Of a stretch of 64,000 nt of DNA, positions 50,014 to 60,865 are shown piece by piece; position 1 is the stretch's first letter; the number at the start of each line of letters is the position of its first letter. The stretch spans positions 1,519,766-1,583,765 of the forward strand of contig NW_022985163.1 of the NCBI RefSeq assembly GCF_010093535.1. The letters run 5' to 3'. The position numbers and the translations under genes were made by a program. The notes beneath the pieces were generated by a model that worked only from the letters and a program-made list of their open reading frames with translations, made no database searches and had not been told where the DNA came from. The DNA comes from Lindgomyces ingoldianus (lineage: Eukaryota; Ascomycota; Dothideomycetes; Pleosporales; Lindgomycetaceae).

Positions 50014-50409
50014 TCACTCCTTCACCTGCGGCAGTCGGGCGTCGCAAGTTACAGACTCAACCCCAGGATCCTCTCGAACCCGCTTCAGTAAATCCTTATC
50101 AATATCTCTTCCCAGATATGCCACGTTGTTCGGATACACGGTATCCAGAACTCCGTGCGAATAGGTTTCCATGTCCACTCCAACAGCTTCAGAGTGCTTC
50201 TCCATTGTATGACCAGGACGTAGATGGATAATGTACCATCCATGGACTCGCATCGGATCGTCTGCGCTTATAAGAGGCGCTTCATGGTGTGCATTGTTGT
50301 TTCCGAAATTTCAGGAAACGGTGTCAAGATCCGAGGCGTAGGCAATTACGTGGAGGCTAAGAGCGAGAAGGGCATAAAAGATGGTACGTGGCTGTTCGTA
50401 GGAAGACAT
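50014..50409 (-). pseudogene. Small secreted I9-inhibitor-like protein with an in-frame TGA
   Basis: From the ATG at 50409 one frame runs 132 codons to the stop at 50014-50016. It has one internal TGA at 50313-50311 (codon 33), one C-to-T change from CGA. The start has a signal-peptide-like core (FYALLALSLHVIAYA). After the stop, in the same frame, come WYIIHLRPGHTMEKHSEAVG and LLKRVREDPGVESVTCDA, the two ends of an I9-like fold (strand 1 with helix, and the final strand). Introns of plausible size using the nearest GT do not restore the frame (58 nt is not a multiple of three), so a nonsense mutation is the simplest reading. An undetected intron is the alternative. The lengths fit a full single-domain protein. 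Neighbouring 49681-49845 is a truncated paralogue on the same strand. Confidence 0.6.
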
Positions 50410-51358
50410 GCCGGCGTATAGGATAAAATTTATATCATAACAAGGCATAAAGGAGAGTTTCTCTTCGCTTCTGAGTCGTAGGTTAAGTGGTAAAAGGTTG
50501 AAGCGCAGATGCCATTCCACTGTCCCACGGAAAGGAACCAGTAAGGTAGGGGAAAGGGGCTGAATTTAAGTGTCCGATGCTCGAATCCTTCTAGATAAAA
50601 CGAGGGATTGAAACACCTTACGTAAGGGTATGCTCAAGCTCAGCATTCAGTGGGATATTCTTAGCGGGGCATACGCGATAAGACCCTAATAATCACACGA
50701 TTGTATTCACGCGCCAAATGTAACATCATCCTAGCGCTGTTAACTGTCTAGGGCTAGGACAGGTAGCGCAACTTGGTTTTATTCCTCACCAACAGCCTTT
50801 CCAAGGACGAAAGATAGCGAGGGAAATCTGTGGCTAGAATCGGACGACGCCCGCTTAATCGCGTACAAGAATAGGATGAACGTGGACTAAGATCAAGTAG
50901 CTGCTCACTTTCCAGGCTAGTCGGGAAGCCCTTTTCAATCGAGCACCTTTATATTGTGCATGAGATATTCACAGCAGCGGCATAGCGCACCGAGCAACGA
51001 GTCTGACTCTGTACACTCGTTGTTGCAGGTCATTACAGTGGTTAATAAAGACGACGATGACGGCTTCGACCTATCAGAGAGGCAGTCGTCGTCGCAATTC
51101 GAGCTAGAGACGTTGCGGAAGGTCCAGGCAATACCTAATTAAGTAGAGGGATCTCTTAGATAGTAAGAGTACCCGGGAGTCGTATAAGAATGTAGGGGCC
51201 TCTAGAGAACTAATATAAAATTTTAGTTAGCTAAACAGGCTTTCCAGTCGAGGGCGAGCTGCAAAAAGCGCATTTTAGCCTACTATTAACTAGGTACATA
51301 AGCAGGCTTGTTCTACGCTATTTTAGTTTAATAGTTTATTTTATGTCTCTTGTATAAC
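50410..51358. other. Intergenic DNA, no clear gene
   Basis: GC-balanced to about 51160, then AT-rich at 51200-51358. A 62-codon plus frame (50954-51142; Ser/Asp-rich, KDDDDGFDLSE) starts without ATG and is not recognisable. Confidence 0.5.
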
Positions 51359-51480
51359 TGTCACGGTGACTCTACTAACAAGGGATAGAGCTCAGGAGGA
51401 GCGTTGATAGATTGTTGCATACAGTATCAGGTGAATGTTAAGACGTTGCGTAAAGAAGAGAAAGGGTAAACTGGGCAGGT
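51359..51480 (+). repeat. Possible gypsy-type LTR fragment
   Basis: It starts TGTCACGG and shares the spaced words AGGGATAGAGCT and TTAAGACGTTGCGTAAAG with the start of the gypsy LTR at 35340. No matching end (TGACA) or second copy is visible, so it is at most a truncated or divergent solo LTR. Confidence 0.35.
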
Positions 51481-54112
51481 TCTAGCAATATTTGATCCCT
51501 ATATATTGTAGCCTTCGCCATCGCGGTCCCAACGTACGTCTTCGCCGACTGTCTCTCCCCATATCGTCAGTCTAAGGTCGTGGGTAGCTCCTGAGGGTAT
51601 GGATGTGTTCTTGTAATTATCGCTATGTGTGCGTATATTGGCATGAGAAAGCTAGGAATTAGGCCGAATATATAGTCACGCTTTTGTGCCCTTAAGCAGA
51701 ATATCATCCCCTAGAACACAAAGGACGACAAACCGAAGCCTGATCGTTGTATATATTAACCGCCGTGTCTAGAGAACAAAAATTTAGTCCTATATCTGAG
51801 CCACAGCATTCACATTCAAAAACATATGTTTGAAACGCTTTTCTATCTCAGATTTCCTCCGAATTTCACCTTATCTCTCACCAGTTTCTCAGCCACTTGG
51901 ATACCCCCGATTCCAAATGCAGGCCTGCATCCTCAAACAAAGTATCCCCCTTGCACTCGAAAGCCACGCCATCTCCCCGTTGCGCCATCGTCAAGGCTAT
52001 CCATTCGTCTAGATACCCGTCATGGTAGTTATTAAACGTTACGTCCATAGATTGTCACCCTTTGTAGCTACTTGAAGGCGACGCCTCCGCCTTCAATTTT
52101 ACGAAGATATTCTATGGAGCTAGGAATTCAGTGAGTAGTTAGGAGGATGATCATGGGGTGGACGAGTGTGATAGAGGAAAAACGCACAAGAAGCAAAGCA
52201 GGTTAAGGCTGAAGGTGAAAGTGAAAGGAATTTGTACTACTTGTCGGTGAGGCCGAAAACTAAGTGAAACTGATGAGGATGATAATGCTGACATAGAATA
52301 GAGAAGGTGTAGGACAATGCTTGCTAAAATAATTAATTAGCCTAGACAATATTGCTACCTTAGCAACAAGTGTTGGAGAGTCACATGATAGCGACATGAA
52401 CGGTTGAAGACAGCGAATTAAGAGCAAAAGTGGTACACGGGTAGGTGCGGCTGCCATAACGCCTATGACCTAATAATATACACTCCCGGTGTTGTACCAA
52501 CAATATTCCAAACCTGCATCTCTTTTTGACTCTACCAATACCTTGCGATAGTGTTAGACAACCACAGACTCCGTCGATTGCAACGCTGGTAACAGAGACC
52601 TACTGCTCTAATAATACCTTCCCCCTCATAATGTTCCGTTAGCACCCTCTACTTGTCACACCTGGTGTTTTTGGTTAGTTGCGTATCCGAATCCAATTTC
52701 AGTCACAACATATTCGGAGTGATTTTATAGTATAGACAAGGTGCAGAGTAATACTTGCTGAAACGTACAATGGACACAAGAGGACCAACCTTCGTGGAGC
52801 TGAGGAGAAACAACTTCCAGGCGTTACTCTGTCTTGACCCACGCCGATCTTCACTCTACTGGAAGGAATAGGAAAGACCACAAGAACGGATGGAATGTGC
52901 GATGCGACACAGGAGCACCAGCCTCCTTGTCATGGGTTGCCAGCAATCCCCAATACCCTCTTTACCTCTCTCAACTCACCCCCATCTCTACAACAACCAC
53001 TCACTTCCCGCATAACTACCATCTCTTTCACCATACACCACATATCCCGCAAGCACCTCATCCCATTCCACCCCTCCTAACACCGTCCGCATCCTCAAAC
53101 TCTCGCCCACACCCTCGCATTACTAATCAACATATACACTCATAAACACTCTCAAGCTGCGGAAACATGTTGAATTGCCAACACTCCTCTCCCAGGGACT
53201 TTTAAATATGCTACTCTACAACACTCTAGCCTCTAGCCCTCCCAGGCCACTGACAACAAGTAACCAAAAGCAAGCCAGCCCACCGGCTAGCTACCCAAAG
53301 CTGCGGACATTCAATCGCTTGATCTATCGCTCGCGCAAGACGGACCAAAATTGAGTCTCCAAATCCAAAACCTGTTGGCTGCACTATCGCCACCGTGTTC
53401 GCCCGCTTCCCGCCACAAGAAAGCCCATGCGTCCGGGAAAGGGGAAAAAGATGGTGTTTTTTTTGTACTAGATGAGCATCTTGTTCCCAAGAGTTTACGA
53501 ACCATGAGTTTACGAACCAAACATGCTTTCCTTACGCATGTAAAAAGATAGGTAGAAACGATACCAGCTCCCGATGCTCCGACTAAAAAAAACCCGCTTC
53601 CTAAACACGCCCCAAGTATGTTGTGTAATATTACAATAATCCTGCCGCCCAGCTGCCAGTAAGAAGATACGATTCCTATTCCGACACATCCATCAATAGA
53701 CATCTATTCGGGACCCGAGGTAGGTGATGGGAGGTATGACGAGGGTCGTGCGTGGTGGAGGCTGGCAGGAGCGAGCAGAACCAGAGAGAAATAACAAGGT
53801 ACGACCGAAAATGTGGCCACAGACCCACAGGCAAAGCCACCGACTGACAGGAACTCCAAATAATGCAATCCCAACGATAAGTAACATCCCGAGAACGACG
53901 TACTATTTTCTGAAATCCCAATGAAACCAAAGCTGCATTTGCGCTGTTGCTACTCTTGCTGCTAAAAGAATTTCGATTTGCGGGGAAGAGGAGATGGATG
54001 CAGAAATGACGGGGAATGAAGTCTTTTAATCCGAGATGCGGTCCTCGAATCGGTTATGGGGGTATCATATGCTTGCACGCTCGCTCTGCTTTACTCTTTA
54101 ATCACTCGAACC
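51481..54112. other. Intergenic DNA, no supported gene
   Basis: Short overlapping frames on both strands (for example the hydrophobic minus-strand ones at 53311-53930) lack start context, splice support and recognisable motifs. C/A-rich low-complexity sequence fills 52960-53110. The part nearest 54113 should contain the 3' end of the glycosyltransferase transcript. Confidence 0.5.
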
Positions 54113-55465
54113 TCAAAACCCCTCGTCTTTCTGATTCTGCCCATCACTATTCCTCAGCTCTTCTTTCTCCTGCTCCGTCATCTCTACCAAATCTACACCA
54201 TCCAACTTAAACCCCTTTGTATCGATAATATTCTCGCTAGCCTGTTGATGATACAACTGATGCAGTCTCGGCAGGAAATACTGCATCACGGAATCGGAAA
54301 GCCCTTTCGAAAGCAAGCCCTTGTCGACCCAGAAATGCCGCACGAAGATGCCTTTGCAGCCACCACGGTCTGTAGCCTCGGGCGCACCGTTCGCTTCCAC
54401 GCAGGGAAGCACTTTGATATCATCGGGTCGGTCGAAGTCGTAGCGGAGGTAGTTTCCAAACGCAGCTTGTTCATGCGCCCATTCGAGCTTCCACTTCGAA
54501 CACCCTTTATACCTTGTCTCTGATGGACACTCGCCCCAGGCCTTATACATATCCTGGGTGCGCTTGCTCTGCTGCGCGATGACAAACCCCGTATTCAAGT
54601 ATCGGTTCCCCTTGGCGTCGTAATTTTGTGGCTCGTCAGGGTCGATAGACATCATGGCGAGGGTGTCGGCCGTCATGTTCCAGTAGTTTAGGAGCCATTC
54701 GAGGGGTAGGTGTGGGTAGTGGAACATGACGTCCGAGTCCATGAAGACGATGTAGTCATGCGTTTTGAGCGCTTCTTTCATCATGGGGACTTTGACCCAG
54801 GTACCCCAGCGGTCTGGATAGTCGGGCGCTCGCATGAACTTGTAGTCGTAGCCGTGGATCATGGCTGGAACCTGTGAGTCAGCTTTGTTTTGCAAGGTAG
54901 GATCGGGTTGATGGTGGGTGCGCACCGAACATGTAGTGGCTGAGCATGCCCGCTGACAGCGGTCGCATGCCCTTCCACTTCAGCTCCTGGTTCATAAGTT
55001 GTCCCTCTCCTGTCAGCGGTCTGCTGTCGATATCCAAAATCAGTACCTTCTTTCCCAGCTTCTCCTTGAATCGAGGTTCGCCCTGCAGGCGGTATACATC
55101 TCCGTCCTCGTCGGTGAAGTTTGCGGCGTCGATAGGGTGTAATATGGGGCTGTAGAGGGCTTTGATGACGGTGGCCATAGAGAGGTCGTCCTGGTTGAAG
55201 GCTTCGCTGGACGTATTTGTGAGGCCGCTGGAGCTAGAGCTGGAGCTATAGCGCATGTCAGTCGCGAGGTTGATGTTTGACACGCCCGGCACAGGGCCAA
55301 GCGGGGCTCTTACGGCAGCGGCTTGAAGCTGGGGGGGATGAAAGACGACTCGTAGGCATAGTAGATGAAAGCGCAAATCATGGGGACTAAGGCGATGAGC
55401 AGCACGCGACGCCATCGTCCCTGCGGGCTCAGATTCCCCAGCGCGGTGTACTGGGCGGCGGACAT
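54113..55465 (-). CDS. Type II membrane glycosyltransferase (GT34/nucleotide-diphospho-sugar transferase-like), 3 exons
   Basis: Exons are 55465-55314, 55245-54926 and 54864-54113. The 68-nt intron (GTAAGA...TATAG, branch ACTGAC) and the 61-nt intron (GTGCGC...TTCCAG, branch GCTGAC) both keep the frame, giving 407 aa. Residues 21-40 (VLLIALVPMICAFIYYAYES) form one membrane anchor near the N-terminus, so the catalytic part should face the Golgi lumen. A Ser-rich stem follows. The GT-A core has the DxD metal site (FMDSD, residues 200-202), the LNTGF block (247-251), HEQAAF (288-293) and HFWVDKG (334-340). Such enzymes transfer a sugar from a nucleotide donor, in fungi typically mannose or galactose onto glycans. 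Whether it belongs to GMA12/MNN10 (GT34) or to a neighbouring family is not certain from motifs. The start codon is the first ATG before the anchor. No regulatory site was recognised. Confidence 0.8.
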
Positions 55466-56724
55466 GGTGGAGGGAGGTGATTAGGAAAGAATGGCGGACG
55501 TGAGGTTGTCGGCTGTCGACAAGAATTCAAGGAATCCCAACGCGGGTCGGGACTGTCGGAGACGTGGCCTAGCCCCAGGTGCTCGGGGCGGCGACGGCGG
55601 AGGCTGCACCCAAACAGAAGGCCGAGCCGTGGGTGACGATGACCGGTGACGCGTGACAGAGGAAAGACCAAAGAACAGTGTAACAAGGAAACGACAACGA
55701 AATAGCGATAGAAGATATGTAAGGAGTCAAGAAGTCCAGCCGTGGGAGGAGGTCAGGGGAACATCCAAGCTCGCCCCCCCCTCCTCTCGTATTGGTGGTG
55801 CTCAAGGAGGCGGCGGGCGTGGCTCAGCTTAGCTCGCGATGTGATGGAGATCGGGAATCTGGCTTGCGCGATGCGTCAAACAAGCTCTTCCAAGCTGCCA
55901 AGGGAGCGCAAATTGTTCGCGCCCGTGTAAGGAGTGAATCCCAATCCGAGTACCCCGTTCTTCAATCGCCGCTAGCAATTTCATTTCCCAAGGTTGACTT
56001 CAAGGGAAGAAGGTTGTTACGTCAGCAGTGATGTTCTGTTTCAGCCAATCGCAGCTCTCTTAGAGAAATACGAGGCTAAATTTAGGGGCACAAAGCGGCG
56101 ATCTCGAACGTCAATTTCCTCATTTCCACTCCAAGGATGAGGCGGTGCTGTCCCATTATCTCCGGGGACACACACAGAGGCTGGCCATCGCAAAGACCAA
56201 AAGAGCTATTCGCGGGGTCTCAGTTACCGCTACTCGTTTCTTGTTACTTTGGCGCATCGCCGAGTGAACACCAGACACCGCCGATATTGAACGTCGTCAA
56301 ACAGAATCGTAGCCTTACTAATCTCGAGCCGTGGAGATCTCGACTCGAAACGAGTTTGCGGTCAATGCCGAACCTGGTTGCAGGAATGTAAGCCACCAAC
56401 AAATTTCTGAGGTCGGTACCCCATAACCGACCCTGCGAACCTGCTCTCCGAATCCTGTGATGAGTCGGCTAAGGAGGACAAGCGATCCATAAGCAGCTGC
56501 CATTACCATTAGCGCTCGTTGGTGTACTGCTTCCTGAATCGGTTGTTTACTGACGTTTTCGTAGTCATCAGCATCTGTTGTCAGGCCGGAGCCATATGCA
56601 GTAGTGTCCTGTTTGGAAAGTAGCCATCCTGTTCATGCTCTTCCGAATTCTAGCGAGGGTTTAATAGAAGGACTCTCTACTCTAGTCACGTTCCGCGGTT
56701 TGTGATAACATGCTGTACTATATC
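55466..56724. promoter_or_regulatory. 1.26-kb intergenic region upstream of the glycosyltransferase
   Basis: GC-balanced DNA between the glycosyltransferase start and the 3' end of the transcription-factor gene; both genes are on the minus strand. It should hold the glycosyltransferase promoter. Short frames here are unsupported. No TATA box or known operator was recognised. Confidence 0.45.
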
Positions 56725-58949
56725 CTACGGTGAGAGCAGCCGCAACAAGTCCGCATCCTTCGCAATCGCGGGGCTATACTCCCCGCAGCTTTCAATAAGT
56801 TGCATCATAATCCTCACCCAATCCTGCCAGCCCACAGGCAACGTTTCCCGCAGCTTTGGATCCGGCGACCGAGCGACAGCGTGAAAGAGCAGCACTTGAC
56901 CGAAACACTGACAGCACCACCCGAACTTTAGAGGCAGAGCTGATTTCATCTGTCTGCAGAGCCCCATCGTCGTAGGCCAATACATGCCGTCTCTCAGTCC
57001 CTCTTGGATTTCTCGATATTCGTCATCGTTCATGTGGCCCGGTGCGTGAAGCGCTTTGTAGAGAAAGGGCCTTCCAATGTGGAATTTAGCAACGAGATAG
57101 CGGCTTCGTAACATAGCCTTCGCAATTACATGGGCTGGGCTTGGTGCGTCATCTACATTGTCGTGGTCCGTGAACTGGAGTACGGGAGGGAGGTTGGTGC
57201 GCCATTGCTCAAGCTGATGATGCATTTCAGCTGTGATGGCTGGAGTCGGTTGTCCTTCTTTCTCTACAAAGGAATACAAACTGTATCGGATACGAGTAAG
57301 GAGAATTCGGTGAGCAGCCTGGGCTAAGAAATGGAAATTGAAGAACGAGTCATCTTCATCAGTGATCAGTCCGGAGATAGATGTCTTTGACCTTGGATAC
57401 GGCGAAAATTTGGGGATTGGCATGTCTGCTTCGTATTCTTGTAGTCCAGACAATGGTAAATTAAGCTCTTGAATGAGGATGGTTTCGTACATTAGAGTAC
57501 TCCAGAAGACTCTCGAAATCATATCTCCTTCCCATTGGTCGAAATCGATCGGCTCCGCCCGCTTCAGGATGCTCATACAACTCAATGCTGCCCGGTTGAC
57601 TGTAGTCCAGGATTCGATTGGCCGTAGTATCTGGGCGTAGTAAAACGTCGAAAGCATGTAGAACTGGGCCGCTTGTAGATCGTTCTGGCACATGAGAAAC
57701 CCGATGCGTTTGCGGGCCTCGTTGAAGAATCTCAGGCCAGGTGGATTGTCTAGTACTAGGCTGTACCACTCTGGGGGCATAAATCCCGTCCCGCTCGCTT
57801 GCAAACGGGATGGCAATGGAAAGTTTCCCTCTTCGTGCGCCTTTGCGGCCATGCACCCTAATGCTAGCACGTTTAGCACCAAACAAGTTTCCATGTCATA
57901 TCCAAACTCATTCTCCATTGCAAGGCCGAGAGTCGAGGAGTAGAAATGAAATTTGTCAAGAATGGGCATGTTTCGGTTGAAAACTGTGAAGTAGGCATCG
58001 GTGAGGCCTTTGATAATGGAAAGAGAAAGTCCAGCCAACCAAGAGTCAGAGAGCTGGCCGAGTGGGGAATTGGTAGTCATGCAGAGAGGGGTTCTATGGG
58101 TCTCAAGCTCGACAATATAGTCCTTTGCAAGTGCCTCTCGCGCAGAGACAAAGGTTGGTGGTAAGATCTGCTTGACGGCTGGCCAAAGTGCAACACCGTG
58201 TTGGCTGAAAGAGATTGATACTTGGCCGGGAGTCTCATGGAGGGGGTGTGGGCCCTTCCCGGGAGCTCCCACGGCCTGCGGAGAGAATCCAACCTCGTGG
58301 ACGGTTCCACGATCACGACTGTGCGGGAGACCGTTCGTCGGGGCTTGTGGAACCTCTAGACTTACCTGGGATACCGCCGAAAGGGGTGATCGATGATCAT
58401 TTGCTTGTTGTGGCTGAGTTCTCGAGGCATTGATTGCCATGGTGAGATCTTCAACCTTGCCTTCCAGTCGCCTGATGGCGTTAATTGCTACGCTCATGGA
58501 TTGGTCCTTTCTACACCAGTTTAAACAGATGTAAGCGACAACGCGTTTCGAAGACTAGCTCACTTGGTCAACCGAGGTTCAGGATATTTACATGGCACAT
58601 TGTTGGCCTTGCAATACCCGCATCGTGGACGGTCTTCATCACATCGAGTCTTCCTCAAACGACAGTTGTCACATGCCTATGAGTCAAAGGCAGTTAGCAT
58701 ACTATTGACGCGTTCCTTTGCTCCAGCAAGAAGTTTAGCAGATAGACTCCACCCTTGTCATATTCCATATTGCATAGTAACATGCTGTAGACTTACCAGC
58801 GTAGCCATGAAGGTGCGGGCCTTCTTGAGTGCAGCGGCAGTAGGGTCATCCTCACAGGATCCATTCCCCTCTTGAGTATCAGGCTGTAGGGGACCCAAAG
58901 AATCCAGGAGGGATGATTCACTCGTAGCGTCGATTGAGCGCTTGGTCAT
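56725..58949 (-). CDS. Zn2Cys6 fungal-specific transcription factor, 3 exons
   Basis: Exons are 58949-58797, 58676-58564 and 58510-56725. Introns of 120 nt (GTAAGT...ATAG) and 53 nt (GTGAGC...TGTAG) keep the frame, giving 683 aa. Residues 53-80 are a binuclear zinc cluster, CDNCRLRKTRCDEDRPRC followed by GYCKANNVPC (C-x2-C-x6-C-x6-C-x2-C-x6-C), which binds DNA with CGG half-sites in this family. A linker and a short coiled-coil-like dimerisation stretch (INAIRRLEGKVEDLTMAI, about residues 98-115) follow. From roughly residue 250 to 520 lies a fungal transcription-factor regulatory (middle homology) domain (for example PILDKFHFYS, LNVLALGCMAAKAH, SCMSILKRAEPIDFDQWEGD). The length is typical. 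A short acidic and Ser-rich leader precedes the cluster. Target genes cannot be told from sequence; the adjacent glycosyltransferase is a candidate only by proximity. Confidence 0.9.
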
Positions 58950-59700
58950 AGCATATTATGGCAGCATAGAGAGTAGGGTGAGGGGCAACGGGCTTGGTGC
59001 CAGGGCTGGGAAAGCCATCCCATGTCGGCACTCGGCTGAAAACAAAGAGAGCCTTCCTAAAGTAGACTAGCCTCACACTCAACGTCAACCCTAGAAGTAG
59101 TTCGTCGTCTGCTTTAAACAGCCGCTATCATGAGGGGAGCAACGTAGTATCTAAGGTATGTTCCATCATATTTCAACGTTTCTTGCCGTCTCTGGTATCG
59201 TTGGTCCAAATTCAGAACTCCAGCAAGCTCGGTGTACTAAATCCATTCCAACTTCTGTTCGCAAAGAGCTGTAGACGGAGGTATCCAAAAGCTAGGGTTC
59301 AAAGTCCTCCAACCGTCCAAACGGGTCTATAGTTCTCTAGAAACCCAGCGTACTATCTTCGATAGTATGACATATCCTAGGTCTTCGTTCAGAAACTCTC
59401 GCTCGGAATCTTCCCCTTGCTCTAGGGTGTTGCCTCCTTCAACTCGAACCATTTTCATCAAGGACTGTCCAACTCTCCATCCCACCAGAATTTCCGCCCG
59501 GCTAGCACGAAGCACAACGTCCGCCTCTAGCACAATCTTTCCAAAGACCCGTGGCCTTGTAAACGCCGTAATTAACCAGCCATGGTCTCGTCCTTCTATT
59601 CAAGGTTATAAAGCGCTACCTGGAGGCAATCTTCCTTTAGTTTTAGGGCCTGGAACTTTCTGACCCTCGATTCCTCCGATGTAAGATTCTCCAATACCTT
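58950..59700. other. Intergenic DNA, possibly with 3' exons of the next gene
   Basis: Contains the transcription-factor promoter (just above 58950). On the minus strand, 59700-59597 continues the frame of the gene at 59701-60111 for 34 codons after its TAG. A further minus frame at 59590-59327 (VLEADVVLRASRAEILVGW and onward) is open for about 80 codons but shifted. These could be degraded or spliced downstream parts of that gene; I could not build a consistent model. Confidence 0.4.
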
Positions 59701-60111
59701 CTAACCCGTTTTATTTTCTAGCAGCTCCTCAATGGTCTCTGGGATGACTTGGATAAGAAACCTGCGAGTTAGACCTAGAATCTCAAATTTGCAATCCAGT
59801 TGCACATGAAAGTTCAAGTGGCGGAGGAAGTGCCAAAGAGGTAGTGGCGGCACAAGGGTGCCTAATGTCCAAAAGTTGCGATCACGATCAGGTTGGCGAT
59901 GTGCAATGAGTCCATAGTCCGTAATGACGAAAACGTTCGACTTGTAGAAGATATCTAGTGCGAGAGAGGCGAAAGATTTGGACAGAATCAAGAATTTATC
60001 AAGACGGGCACGCTTAAGCATCTCGAGGCGACGATTGTCGATTGGTTTATTGCGGTCGAAGGGAATGGCTTTAAGAACGCCCATAGGCGAGGAGGCGGTC
60101 TTGTCAGTCAT
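59701..60111 (-). CDS. Hypothetical protein, divergent paralogue of the gene at 60356
   Basis: The ATG at 60111 gives 136 codons to the TAG at 59701-59703. Visible blocks are RRLEMLKRARLDKFLILSKS, SLALDIFYKSNVFVITDYG and PPLPLWHFLRHLNFHVQLD. The pattern of leucine-rich short helices, then a hydrophobic strand, then PL..FLRHL is shared with the product of 60356-60865 (LLIISRQMGELALQVFHGTK, PPLAVAQFVDHLELGLIFD). This suggests two members of one family facing each other. I do not recognise the family; it is faintly like F-box/2EXR-type fungal proteins in layout. The TAG may be a derived stop, because 34 codon-like triplets (KVLENLTSEESRVRKFQAL) follow in frame, so the protein may once have been longer. 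No membrane segment or signal peptide. Confidence 0.55.
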   Translation of the reverse strand: MTDKTASSPMGVLKAIPFDRNKPIDNRRLEMLKRARLDKFLILSKSFASLALDIFYKSNVFVITDYGLIAHRQPDRDRNFWTLGTLVPPLPLWHFLRHLNFHVQLDCKFEILGLTRRFLIQVIPETIEELLENKTG

Positions 60112-60355
60112 GGTGTGGTGAAAAGATCCTGACACCAAATCTCAGGAACGAAAACCGCAGAAGGATGAACTAGAGGATGTTAGGTTGGAATTCTCGCTCG
60201 AAATCACCTGCTTTTTGAGTTTGCAAATTATATGTGGAGTTAGTAAGCTTGCATATTGTTGAGAATCTGTACTGACCAGGTAAGGCCTCAGTGAAACCGG
60301 CCAAATTCTGGTTTTGTGAGTGAATGGCCCTTCTATCGCCTTGCCTGTCTAGTTT
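60112..60355. promoter_or_regulatory. Shared divergent promoter region (244 bp)
   Basis: The short space between the two oppositely transcribed paralogous genes must hold both promoters if the gene calls are right. No TATA box is evident; a CT-rich stretch lies at about 60325-60350, just before the right-hand ATG. Confidence 0.4.
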
Positions 60356-60865
60356 ATGGTCCCTCCCACGAAACAGAAATTAAAGGTTCCTGCCTACAAT
60401 CTTACTTCCAATAAGCCAGTCAAACCGAATATTCTATACAGCCCATATGAGATCCATCCTCTCCTAATTATTTCTCGTCAGATGGGCGAACTTGCACTTC
60501 AAGTTTTCCATGGCACGAAACAAGTCATCTTAACGCGGAGGTTGCGATTGACGCCTCGGATCCTCTTTCCCCCACTCGCAGTAGCTCAATTTGTTGATCA
60601 CCTCGAACTAGGCCTCATCTTTGACTATTGGAACGATGCCTACCACCCTCCTCCCATCTCCAGTATGTCACTCAAAGAGCTCATTAACCATACCAAAGGT
60701 AGTAAACATGTTATTGGTGTCTTGCATAGAGGTTTCTATAAACTTCTTTCCCAAGAGGTGCGTGTTTCAGTTTTCGGATTCGAACACTTTAACGAGACCT
60801 TCCCTCAACCGGCAACGACAGAGATCCTCAATGCTATAGTTTGGAGAAAGAAATGCTACAAATGA
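60356..60865 (+). CDS. Hypothetical protein, divergent paralogue of the gene at 59701
   Basis: The ATG at 60356 opens 169 codons to a TGA at 60863-60865. Blocks HPLLIISRQMGELALQVFHG, RRLRLTPRILFPPLAVAQFV and VIGVLHRGFYKLLSQEVRVS are visible, with no signal peptide or membrane helix. The order matches the gene transcribed the other way from 60111. A second frame just after the stop (NERVQRKFIRVVREANIMLQ, to about 60945) looks helical and coding-like, so a small intron or frameshift near 60850 may join it. With that extension the C-terminus would be basic and alpha-helical. Function unknown. Confidence 0.55.
   Translation: MVPPTKQKLKVPAYNLTSNKPVKPNILYSPYEIHPLLIISRQMGELALQVFHGTKQVILTRRLRLTPRILFPPLAVAQFVDHLELGLIFDYWNDAYHPPPISSMSLKELINHTKGSKHVIGVLHRGFYKLLSQEVRVSVFGFEHFNETFPQPATTEILNAIVWRKKCYK

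Noticed and set aside
53311..53930. Overlapping minus-strand hydrophobic frames that could be a small membrane protein
   Set aside because: Three different frames overlap, none has splice support, and the sequence lies in the likely 3' flank of the glycosyltransferase.
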